From NCBI GenBank assembly GCA_964591565.1, contig CAZQEC010000016.1, forward strand, positions 1 to 22,198: DNA of 22,198 bases, given 5' to 3'. The position numbers and the translations under genes were made by a program. Positions 6,569 through 12,000 of the stretch are shown one piece after another. Position 1 is the stretch's first letter. Each line of letters opens with the position of its first letter. Below the pieces are notes generated by a model. The model saw only the letters and a list, made by a program, of their open reading frames with translations, was not told the DNA's origin and searched no databases. This stretch comes from CAZQEC01 sp964591565. GTDB taxonomy: Bacteria > Patescibacteriota > UBA1384 > CAJBMM01.

Positions 6569-6701
6569 GTATCAGGTATAATGTATCAGGTATCAAGCAT
6601 TAAAAAGTTCGTAGTGAGTAGTTCGTAGTTTGTAGTCAAAGATCGGAAAATTGAAAATTGTCTTATCTATTCTCCGTCATCCATCTTCTGTCCTCCGATC
6701 T
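6569..6701. repeat. Degenerate heptanucleotide array between map and infA
   Basis: Nineteen consecutive 7-bp units run in one unbroken register. The word changes along the array: GTATNNN units first (6569-6596), then GTAGTNN units (6611-6638), two identical GAAAATT units (6646-6659), and finally pyrimidine units of the form CCNTCNT and relatives (6674-6701). It stops at the -35 box of the infA promoter (6703). It contains no gene and fills the centre of a 302-nt spacer. Confidence 0.8.
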
Positions 6702-6702
6702 G

Positions 6703-6731
6703 TTGCATTTTATTACGTATTATGGTAAGAT
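6703..6731 (+). promoter_or_regulatory. Extended -10 promoter for the infA/ribosomal operon
   Basis: TTGCAT (6703-6708) lies 17 bp before TAAGAT (6726-6731), which is preceded by TG and one base, making an extended -10. RNA would start near 6738, giving a leader of about 94 nt. That leader contains a hairpin, AGCGAT (6773-6778) pairing with ATCGCT (6784-6789), which might influence translation of infA. Confidence 0.55.
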
Positions 6732-6831
6732 TGATACGTTGAAATAAATTAGTGTCGTATCTTGATTCACTAAGCGATTTAATATCGCTGATGTGTTAAA
6801 TTATAAAAATGCGATAATAAGGATTTTAAAT

Positions 6832-7176
6832 TTGAGCGCAAAAGATGACGTTTTAGAGGTTGAGGGAGTGATTTTAGAATCATTGCCTAATACCACATTT
6901 CGCGTTTTGCTCGATAGTGGTCAGTCAATTTGGGCTCATCTTTCTGGAAAAATGCGTTTAAATTACATCAAGATATTGCCGGGCGACCGTGTGATTGTAG
7001 AGATGAGTGTTTATGACTTGAGCAAAGGGCGCATTACCCGACGATTGCCGTTAAAATCGGCCGCGCAAGTTGGCACTGCTATTGTTGTGCCTGATACTGA
7101 AGAGACAAAAATGCCACAAACTACTGAAAAAATAGACGACGAACAACAAGATGATAAGGATGAGCCGCAAGAATGA
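6832..7176 (+). CDS. infA: Translation initiation factor IF-1 with acidic C-terminal extension
   Basis: IF-1 is a small OB-fold protein that binds the ribosomal A site during initiation. Residues 3-72 match the whole family (AKDDVLEVEG, SGKMRLNYIKILPGD, YDLSKGRITRR). I place the start at TTG 6832 because AAGGA precedes it by 8 nt and because the family begins at this point. The longer frame starting at GTG 6793 adds 13 residues with no homology and no ribosome site. The protein is 114 residues, whereas IF-1 is normally about 72. The extra ~40 residues (GTAIVVPDTEE to the end) are acidic and low in complexity and look disordered. The TGA stop overlaps the ATG of rpmJ (ATGA), so the two are coupled. 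Confidence 0.95.
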   Translation: MSAKDDVLEVEGVILESLPNTTFRVLLDSGQSIWAHLSGKMRLNYIKILPGDRVIVEMSVYDLSKGRITRRLPLKSAAQVGTAIVVPDTEETKMPQTTEKIDDEQQDDKDEPQE

Positions 7177-7286
7177 AAGTTAGAGCATCAGTTAAAACTA
7201 TGTGTGATAAATGTCGCGTCATTAAACGGATGGGTGTTATTCGTGTGTTATGCGAAAATCCTAAACACAAGCAAAGACAAGGATAA
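7173..7286 (+). CDS. rpmJ: 50S ribosomal protein L36
   Basis: This 37-residue protein begins MKVRASVKTMCDKCRVIK and continues GVIRVLCENPKHKQRQG. It is a small zinc protein of the large subunit, and its ligands are all present: C11, C14, C27 and H32, the C-x2-C-x12-C-x4-H pattern of zinc-containing L36. It starts inside the infA stop codon (ATGA overlap) and is normally followed directly by rpsM. Here a 108-nt heptad-repeat spacer separates it from rpsM. The assignment rests on a full-length match of every conserved position. Confidence 0.97.
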   Translation: MKVRASVKTMCDKCRVIKRMGVIRVLCENPKHKQRQG

Positions 7287-7293
7287 TATGAAG

Positions 7294-7377
7294 AAATTTG
7301 AAATTTTTAATTTGAAATTTGAAAATATGTTTATATTGATTTTAAAAATTATAAATTATAAATTAAAAATTATTCAA
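7294..7377. repeat. Degenerate AT-rich heptanucleotide array between rpmJ and rpsM
   Basis: Twelve 7-bp units follow in one register. They begin with AAATTTG-like units (7294-7321) and end with TAAAAAT and TATAAAT units (7343-7370), the latter including two identical neighbours. The array stops four bases before the GGAGG ribosome site of rpsM (7381-7385). No gene is visible; the frame that runs across it is an accidental extension of a shadow of rpmJ. Confidence 0.8.
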
Positions 7378-7394
7378 ATCGGAGGTTTGAAATA

Positions 7395-7784
7395 ATGGCT
7401 CGTATTGCTGGTGTAAACATTCCACTTGGGAAACGGGTTGAAACGTCACTGGCTTATCTGTATGGTGTCGGTCCTTCCAACGTCCATACAATATTACGTC
7501 AAGCGAGTGTTAAAGGTAACCCACGCGTTAAAGATATGTCGGAAGATGAAATTGAGCGCATTCGACAGGTTGTAGATAAAAATGTGCGCGTTGAAGGTGA
7601 TCTGCGCCAAGAGGTGACTGGCAATATTAAACGACTTAAGGAAATTGGATCATTTCGTGGTAGTCGTCACGCCAAAAACCTACCAGTCCGGGGTCAACGC
7701 ACCAAAACTAATTCTCGCACCAAGCGTGGCAATAAACGTGTCACTGTTGGATCGGGACGAAAATCTGCAGCCCAAAAAACGTAA
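7395..7784 (+). CDS. rpsM: 30S ribosomal protein S13
   Basis: S13 sits in the head of the small subunit and forms bridges to the large subunit and contacts to P-site tRNA. The 129-residue protein starts MARIAGVNIPLGKRVETSLAYLYGVG, the usual N-terminal helix and helix-two-turns-helix region. It carries the family signature GSFRGSRHAKNLPVRGQRT near residues 91-109, followed by the basic tail that reaches the tRNA. The length is normal. A strong GGAGG site lies 9 nt upstream, the clearest Shine-Dalgarno in the ribosomal cluster, fitting the need to restart translation after the repeat-filled spacer. Confidence 0.97.
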   Translation: MARIAGVNIPLGKRVETSLAYLYGVGPSNVHTILRQASVKGNPRVKDMSEDEIERIRQVVDKNVRVEGDLRQEVTGNIKRLKEIGSFRGSRHAKNLPVRGQRTKTNSRTKRGNKRVTVGSGRKSAAQKT

Positions 7785-7805
7785 GAATTATTTATAAAGG
7801 TAATT

Positions 7806-8207
7806 ATGGCTACTACAGCATCAAAAACAAGCAAACGAAAGACGAAAAAAATCGTCAGATCGGTGCAAAAAGGCATCATCTCGATTCAATCAACTTTTAA
7901 TAACACCATCATCACTATATCCGATACGACTGGTGGGGTGATTGCTTGGGCATCGGCTGGTTCATCTGGTTTTAAAGGCGCTCGCAAATCCACACCTTAT
8001 GCGGCACAAATGGCGATGATCGGATTACTTGATCGCGCTAAAGCAGTTGGTATGACCGAAGCAATTGTGACAGTTTGTGGCGTTGGTTCGGGGCGTGAAT
8101 CTGCTGTGCGCGCGCTCGGCAACTCCGGTATAGACGTTGTATCAATTAAAGATAAAACCCCCATTGCTCACAACGGTGTGCGTCAGAAAAAACCGCGACG
8201 AGTATAG
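7806..8207 (+). CDS. rpsK: 30S ribosomal protein S11
   Basis: S11 lines the mRNA exit region of the platform and binds 16S rRNA together with S7 and S18. The 133-residue protein has a lysine/threonine-rich N-terminal extension, then the core STFNNTIITISDTTGGVIAW and the signature GVGSGRESAVRAL. The C-terminal HNGVRQKKPRRV is a variant of the usual HNGCRPPKRRRV, with Val in place of the common Cys. AAAGG lies 5 nt before the ATG. It follows rpsM by 21 nt and precedes rpsD by 9 nt, the usual alpha-operon order. Confidence 0.97.
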   Translation: MATTASKTSKRKTKKIVRSVQKGIISIQSTFNNTIITISDTTGGVIAWASAGSSGFKGARKSTPYAAQMAMIGLLDRAKAVGMTEAIVTVCGVGSGRESAVRALGNSGIDVVSIKDKTPIAHNGVRQKKPRRV

Positions 8208-8216
8208 GAATATATA

Positions 8217-8804
8217 ATGCCTCAAAAATTACCCACATCACCCAGATATCGTAAATCCGCTCAAGCATTATTTTTACGCGAAAAAAGTATTCGTTCTAAA
8301 AATCCCTCTATCAATTCAGTCACCGCGGCCATGAATAGTGAGGATCGTAAATTAAAAGAGTACACCCGTCAGCTTCGTGAAAAACAAAAAGTGCGTCGTT
8401 TGTACGGGGTAAATGAAGGACAATTTCGCCGATACTACAAATTGGCTTTGTCATCTGAAAACACCGCTGAACGCATTTTACAACTATTGGAAACACGATT
8501 AGACAATGCGGTTTATCGCGCCGGACTGGCACCAACCCGCGCCGCCAGCCGTCAAATGGTCAATCACGGTCAATTTCTATTAAATGATGCTCGTGCCAAC
8601 ATACCTTCAATGACAGTAAAGGTCGGTGATACGATTACGGTGCGAAAACCGGCAATGTTTACTGATCGCACATTCGAATCAATTGCTAGTTGGATTGAAG
8701 TGGATAAAAAGAAGCTTTCAGCAGTCATTAAGCAATACCCGACGCGCGAAGATGTTGACCCTGACATTCACGAACAATTAATAGTAGAGTATTATTCAAG
8801 ATAA
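8217..8804 (+). CDS. rpsD: 30S ribosomal protein S4
   Basis: S4 is a primary 16S rRNA binder at the 5' domain, and in many bacteria it is also the translational repressor of this operon. The 195-residue protein has the N-terminal S4 domain (KLKEYTRQLREKQKVRRLYGVNEGQFRRYY) followed by the S4 RNA-binding fold (TRLDNAVYRAGLAPTRAASRQMVNHGQFLLND). No cysteine zinc site is present at the N-terminus, so this is a zinc-free form. The ATG at 8217 is preceded by AGGAA. Whether S4 autoregulation exists here cannot be judged from the sequence. Confidence 0.97.
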   Translation: MPQKLPTSPRYRKSAQALFLREKSIRSKNPSINSVTAAMNSEDRKLKEYTRQLREKQKVRRLYGVNEGQFRRYYKLALSSENTAERILQLLETRLDNAVYRAGLAPTRAASRQMVNHGQFLLNDARANIPSMTVKVGDTITVRKPAMFTDRTFESIASWIEVDKKKLSAVIKQYPTREDVDPDIHEQLIVEYYSR

Positions 8805-8822
8805 TTATCGAAAGGATGTTTT

Positions 8823-9734
8823 ATGGAAACCATTATCATGCCGCAGGTGGTCGAAACCAATCAGTCTAAAAATTCGGCTACTTTCCGAATCTCGCCATTA
8901 TTTCCCGGCTATGGGCACACTATCGGTAATAGTTTGCGTCGTGTTTTGCTTTCATCCCTGCCCGGCGCCGCAGTAACATCGGTTAAAATTGATGGAGTCA
9001 ATCACGAATTTTCAACAGTGCCCGGTATAAAAGAAGATGTAGTCGAAATAATTTTGAACCTAAAGGGCTTAAGAGTATTAATGCATGATACAGCCGAGCC
9101 AGTTATTCTTAAACTGAGCGTCAAAAAAGACGGCGTCGCAAAAGCCAAAGATTTTCTGGCCAATAGCAAAATAACCATCGCTAATCCAGAAATGCACATT
9201 GCTACTCTTAGTTCTAAAGCGGAATTAAATTTGGAAGTAACGGTCGAATACGGACGCGGCTACAATCCAATTGAAAAACGCGAGACCAAAAGCTTGCCAT
9301 TAGGCACAATCGCCATTGACAGCTTATTTTCACCGGTGCAAGCGGTCAGTATTGAAGTTGAAAACACCCGTGTTGGTAAAATGACGAACTATGACGAATT
9401 ACATCTTTTAGTCACAACTGATGGTACTATTTCACCAAAAGACGCTGTTAAAATGGCATCGGCGATATTAGTTGACCAGTACAACGTGATCGCACATTTT
9501 GATGAACATACTGCAAAATCGGAATCGTCGGTTATTGAAGAAAACACTACTAACAGTGGTGTAAGCGAGCTAGCATTGGCAGGTTTGCCTGTACGAATTG
9601 TCAAAATATTGTCCGATAATGGTGTAGTTACCATGGAAACCCTAGTCAATCTAAGCGACGAACAGTTAAAAAATGTGACTGGTCTTGGTCCAAAAGCGAT
9701 TGGCGAAATTATGAAAATCCGTCAAACAAAGTAA
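8823..9734 (+). CDS. rpoA: DNA-directed RNA polymerase subunit alpha
   Basis: The alpha dimer nucleates assembly of RNA polymerase, and its C-terminal domain touches promoter UP elements and activators. The 303-residue protein has the assembly domain (FPGYGHTIGNSLRRVLLSSLPGAAV at about 27-51, and the dimerisation elements to ~228), an acidic/Ser linker of about 20 residues, and a C-terminal domain at about 246-303 with LPVRIVKIL and GLGPKAIGEI. R258 corresponds to the DNA-contacting R265 of E. coli and K291 to K298, while the position of N268 is lysine here. AAAGGA is 6 nt before the ATG. The gene lies between rpsD and rplQ, the usual order. Confidence 0.97.
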   Translation: METIIMPQVVETNQSKNSATFRISPLFPGYGHTIGNSLRRVLLSSLPGAAVTSVKIDGVNHEFSTVPGIKEDVVEIILNLKGLRVLMHDTAEPVILKLSVKKDGVAKAKDFLANSKITIANPEMHIATLSSKAELNLEVTVEYGRGYNPIEKRETKSLPLGTIAIDSLFSPVQAVSIEVENTRVGKMTNYDELHLLVTTDGTISPKDAVKMASAILVDQYNVIAHFDEHTAKSESSVIEENTTNSGVSELALAGLPVRIVKILSDNGVVTMETLVNLSDEQLKNVTGLGPKAIGEIMKIRQTK

Positions 9735-9744
9735 AGATATTATA

Positions 9745-10194
9745 ATGCCCAACGCCCCTATTCTTAGTCGAAAATCTGCTCACCGCTCCAGTATGCTTCG
9801 CAATTTGGCGACATCTGTCATATTGTATGAAACGGTCGACACTACTTTAGCCAAAGCCAAAGCGGTACGTGGTTTAGTTGAACGTTGGATTACTCTTGCA
9901 CTGCCCGGCACTGTACAAGCCAGACGCAGTGTGCTAAAGACAATTCAGGACCCAAAAGCGGCGCGCAAGATATTTGATGTGCTTATTCAAAGATACGCCT
10001 CACGACATGGCGGATATACTCGCATAATCAGAATTGGCACTCGGCTTGGTGACGCCGCGCCAATGGTCAAACTTGAATTAGTTGATTCTAATATAGTTAC
10101 TTCAGAAACGAAAGTGCCAGATGATACTAATGCCATCAATTCAAGCAAAACAAAACCTCGTTCTCAAAAAATGAGTGTGAAAAATGACAAGTAA
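9745..10194 (+). CDS. rplQ: 50S ribosomal protein L17 with polar C-terminal extension
   Basis: L17 is a large-subunit protein near the exit tunnel region. The 149-residue protein has the conserved LRNLATSVILYETVDTTLAKAKAVR and the block YASRHGGYTRIIRIGTRLGDAAPMVKLELV, which normally closes the protein at about 115-120 residues. The last ~35 residues (SNIVTSETK to NDK) are polar, Lys/Ser/Asn-rich and probably disordered. The N-terminus is also shorter than the common MRH-RKLGR-type start. No clear ribosome site precedes the ATG at 9745, 10 nt after rpoA, so translation probably continues from rpoA. The end overlaps the start of rplM by 11 nt. Confidence 0.96.
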   Translation: MPNAPILSRKSAHRSSMLRNLATSVILYETVDTTLAKAKAVRGLVERWITLALPGTVQARRSVLKTIQDPKAARKIFDVLIQRYASRHGGYTRIIRIGTRLGDAAPMVKLELVDSNIVTSETKVPDDTNAINSSKTKPRSQKMSVKNDK

Positions 10195-10618
10195 TACTAA
10201 AACAACTGGCATAACGCGAAACTGGCATCACATTGATGCTAATGGTCGCATACTTGGACGACTGGCTACTGAAGTGGCTGTGCTGTTGCACGGCAAGCAT
10301 AAGCCAGGTTTTCGTCGTCATATTGATATGGGCGATATTGTGGTCATTACAAACGCCAGTAAAGTAGTGGTGACTGGTAACAAGGAAACCGATAAATTAT
10401 ACTATAATCATAGTGGATACCCCGGTGGTTTAAAAACGACTAATGTAGCTAAATTGCGCCAAACTCATCCGGAGCGCATCATTATTAAAGCAGTTACCGG
10501 TATGTTACCTAAAACTCTACTGCGAGATGATTATTTAAAACGCTTGAAGGTGTATACTGGCCCGGAACATCCACACTCAGCCAACCTGTCAAAAAATACC
10601 GATGAGCCCAAAGGATAA
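10184..10618 (+). CDS. rplM: 50S ribosomal protein L13
   Basis: L13 is one of the early-binding 23S rRNA proteins. The 144-residue protein has the family core WHHIDANGRILGRLATEVAVLLHGKHK, the GDIVVITNASKVVVTGNK block and YNHSGYPGGLK, and ends in YTGPEHPHSAN with a short polar tail. It begins inside rplQ with an 11-nt overlap and has only a weak ribosome site (GTGTGAAAA), so coupling to rplQ translation is likely. It is followed two bases later by rpsI, the conserved L13-S9 pair. Confidence 0.97.
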   Translation: MTSNTKTTGITRNWHHIDANGRILGRLATEVAVLLHGKHKPGFRRHIDMGDIVVITNASKVVVTGNKETDKLYYNHSGYPGGLKTTNVAKLRQTHPERIIIKAVTGMLPKTLLRDDYLKRLKVYTGPEHPHSANLSKNTDEPKG

Positions 10619-10620
10619 TA

Positions 10621-11022
10621 ATGAAAACTACTAAAAGTGATGTTGAAGTAACTAAACCAAAATATCATTATGGCACCGGTCGTCGCAAAAGTGCCACTGC
10701 GCAAGTGAGAGTCCTGGCGGGTAGTGGTTCGCTAATGTTAAATGAAGTCGAAACTAAAATTGATGCCCGAATTCAGCGTTTATTAGACTTAGTCGGGGTA
10801 TCTAAAACGGTACAAATATCTGCTCATGTGCACGGTGGTGGTCAAGTTGGTCAAATTGGAGCAATAGTGCATGGTTTGGCTCGGGCTTTAATTGTGATGA
10901 ATCCAGATTGGCGCACGGTACTAAAGAAGGGTGGGTACTTAACCCGTGATCCACGTGAAAAAGAACGCGAAAAACCAGGTCTTCACGGCGCTCGTCGTGC
11001 TCCACAGTTCTCCAAGCGCTAG
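10621..11022 (+). CDS. rpsI: 30S ribosomal protein S9
   Basis: S9 sits in the head of the 30S subunit, and its C-terminal tail reaches the anticodon loop of P-site tRNA. The 133-residue protein has YGTGRRKSATAQVRVLAGSG, the block VHGGGQVGQIGAIVHGLARAL, LTRDPREKEREKPGLHGARRAPQFSKR, and the universal C-terminal SKR. AAAGGA lies 5 nt before the ATG. It is the last ribosomal gene of the cluster; 52 nt separate it from rbfA and no intrinsic terminator is visible there. Confidence 0.97.
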   Translation: MKTTKSDVEVTKPKYHYGTGRRKSATAQVRVLAGSGSLMLNEVETKIDARIQRLLDLVGVSKTVQISAHVHGGGQVGQIGAIVHGLARALIVMNPDWRTVLKKGGYLTRDPREKEREKPGLHGARRAPQFSKR

Positions 11023-11074
11023 ATTATTTTAATATTGATATTTATTGATGCGATATTTGCACTAAGGCGGTATA

Positions 11075-11395
11075 ATGCCCGATCGTGTCACAAAACTTAA
11101 TTCACTACTACAAGAAGAAATTAGTCTTTTTTATCAGCGTGAGGCACCGGAGGTGTTTTTCACAATCACTCGCGTCAATACTAGTCCAGATATGCACGAA
11201 GCGCGAGTGTGGGTTAGCTTTATTGATAAGCGTCAGTCGTCGCTTGAGATACTGACTCATCATCTTGGACCACTGGGAAAGCACTTGGGCAAGCGATTGC
11301 GTCTGAGACGTATTCCACACATTCAACTGACATTGGATACCGGCATGGAGTATGCGGAACATATTTCAGAGGTACTACAAAGAGATAAAAAATAA
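11075..11395 (+). CDS. rbfA: Ribosome-binding factor A
   Basis: RbfA binds immature 30S particles and helps late 16S rRNA processing near helix 1. The 106-residue protein shows the KH-like layout of the family: a first helix (VTKLNSLLQEEISLFYQREA), a strand pair (VFFTITRVNTSPDMHEARVWVSF) and the closing motif LRLRRIPHIQLTLDTGMEYAEHISEVL, equivalent to the usual R.P.L.F..D...e....i..ll. The length is normal for short RbfAs. AAGGCGG lies 4 nt before the ATG and fixes the start. Its neighbours, S9 upstream and a tRNA-like gene downstream, fit a ribosome-assembly role. Confidence 0.9.
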   Translation: MPDRVTKLNSLLQEEISLFYQREAPEVFFTITRVNTSPDMHEARVWVSFIDKRQSSLEILTHHLGPLGKHLGKRLRLRRIPHIQLTLDTGMEYAEHISEVLQRDKK

Positions 11396-11419
11396 CAGCG
11401 ATAGACAGCTGATAACATA

Positions 11420-11448
11420 TTGCTTTTTCAGTTATTTTCGAGTATCAT
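11420..11448 (+). promoter_or_regulatory. Promoter for the tRNA gene
   Basis: TTGCTT (11420-11425) and TATCAT (11443-11448) are 17 bp apart; RNA would start near 11455, about 6 nt before the mature 5' end. The -10 matches 5 of 6 positions, the -35 only 3 of 6. Confidence 0.45.
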
Positions 11449-11460
11449 AACCCATGATCA

Positions 11461-11534
11461 AGGGGGGTAGCTCAAGTGGATAGAGCGTCTCGGAGTACTT
11501 GAGAAGGCTGGTGGTTCGAATCCATTCCCCCCTG
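11461..11534 (+). tRNA. tRNA with non-canonical anticodon loop, isotype undetermined (anticodon position reads GTA)
   Basis: A full cloverleaf folds. The acceptor stem is AGGGGGG/CCCCCCT (7 pairs, 11461-11467 with 11527-11533), followed by U8 A9. The D stem is GCTC/GAGC with a GG-containing loop. The anticodon stem is TCTCG/TGAGA, the variable loop AGGCT (5 nt), and the T stem GGTGG/CCATT (two G-U pairs) closes a standard TTCGAAT loop. The discriminator is G11534 and CCA is not encoded. The 7-nt anticodon loop is GAGTACT: position 33 is A instead of the near-universal U, 32 is G, and 37 is C. Read in place, the anticodon would be GTA (Tyr), yet bacterial tRNA-Tyr has a long variable arm, which is absent here. 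The body resembles tRNA-Arg. It could be a specialised or decayed tRNA. Confidence 0.7.
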
Positions 11535-11540
11535 TATAAT

Positions 11541-11568
11541 GTGACCAGACATGCATTTGTCTGGTCAC
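11541..11568 (+). terminator. Perfect 11-bp hairpin after the tRNA
   Basis: GTGACCAGACA (11541-11551) pairs without mismatch with TGTCTGGTCAC (11558-11568) around a 6-nt loop, starting 6 nt after the tRNA discriminator base. The following sequence is GCGCATTTCTT, with no proper T-run, so it is an imperfect intrinsic terminator or a 3'-processing/stability structure. Confidence 0.55.
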
Positions 11569-11601
11569 GCGCATTTCTTAAATGATTTTCTTATACAAAC
11601 A

Positions 11602-11610
11602 TGATATAAT
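11602..11610 (+). promoter_or_regulatory. Perfect extended -10 giving a leaderless start at 11617
   Basis: TG, one base, then TATAAT (11605-11610) is an ideal extended -10. Seven bases downstream is 11617, exactly the A of the ATG. No Shine-Dalgarno can fit, so the mRNA is predicted to be leaderless. No good -35 is visible, as is common with extended -10 promoters. Confidence 0.6.
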
Positions 11611-11616
11611 CCATTT

Positions 11617-12000
11617 ATGCGCGGTCTTCATTTTTTATTCGTCACCATAGATGCTTTTGCGGTCTTTTTAATATACGTTGTCGTATCTAGCTCCAATCCC
11701 AAAACGGCTACAGTAAACGTGTTGTCTCTTTTTTACGCATCACTAATGGTGGCAATATGTATGACATTGGTCCTGATCAGAATTTGGTTTCATCCCTGGT
11801 TCAGGCGGAGCGTGCTCGACAAAGTACCAATATGGGCATCTATGCGACAGTCCGCGATTATAGGTAGCGCAATTGTGGCATTGTTAATGTTAAGCGCCTT
11901 AAAATCATTGAGTGTATTAGATGGTTTACTGATTGTGATGGCGGCAGTATTATTTGAAATGTTCTTTCGCGTGCGTCCACCAATTAAACAACAAAAGTGA
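11617..12000 (+). CDS. Small integral membrane protein, unknown function
   Basis: This 127-residue protein is almost entirely hydrophobic, with four likely membrane helices at about 5-24, 33-56, 79-95 and 98-117. A basic loop (RIWFHPWFRRSVLDK) lies between the second and third, and a short basic tail follows. I recognise no family. The ATG at 11617 is the predicted first base of its own transcript. Its TGA stop overlaps a GTG that may start pheS, so it is the first gene of the pheS-pheT-aspS run. A role tied to tRNA charging is not indicated by its sequence; the arrangement may only provide a promoter. Confidence 0.75.
   Translation: MRGLHFLFVTIDAFAVFLIYVVVSSSNPKTATVNVLSLFYASLMVAICMTLVLIRIWFHPWFRRSVLDKVPIWASMRQSAIIGSAIVALLMLSALKSLSVLDGLLIVMAAVLFEMFFRVRPPIKQQK

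Noticed and set aside
6569..6701. Heptad arrays as a CRISPR array
   Set aside because: The unit is 7 bp, degenerate and directly tandem; there are no conserved 25-40 bp repeats with unique spacers and no cas genes.
6793..6831. GTG at 6793 as the start of infA
   Set aside because: It adds 13 residues without homology and has no ribosome site; TTG 6832 has AAGGA upstream and matches the family N-terminus.
7204..7395. 63-codon frame after infA
   Set aside because: It is a shifted frame over rpmJ that runs through the heptad array; its composition is the repeat, not a protein.
11071..11076. TATAAT overlapping the rbfA ATG as a promoter -10 box
   Set aside because: Transcription from it would start after the start codon, and AAGGCGG four bases before the ATG explains the site as an ordinary ribosome binding region.
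11617..12000. The Phe-rich gene before pheS as an attenuation leader peptide
   Set aside because: It encodes a 127-residue four-helix membrane protein with no run of Phe codons before a terminator/antiterminator pair.
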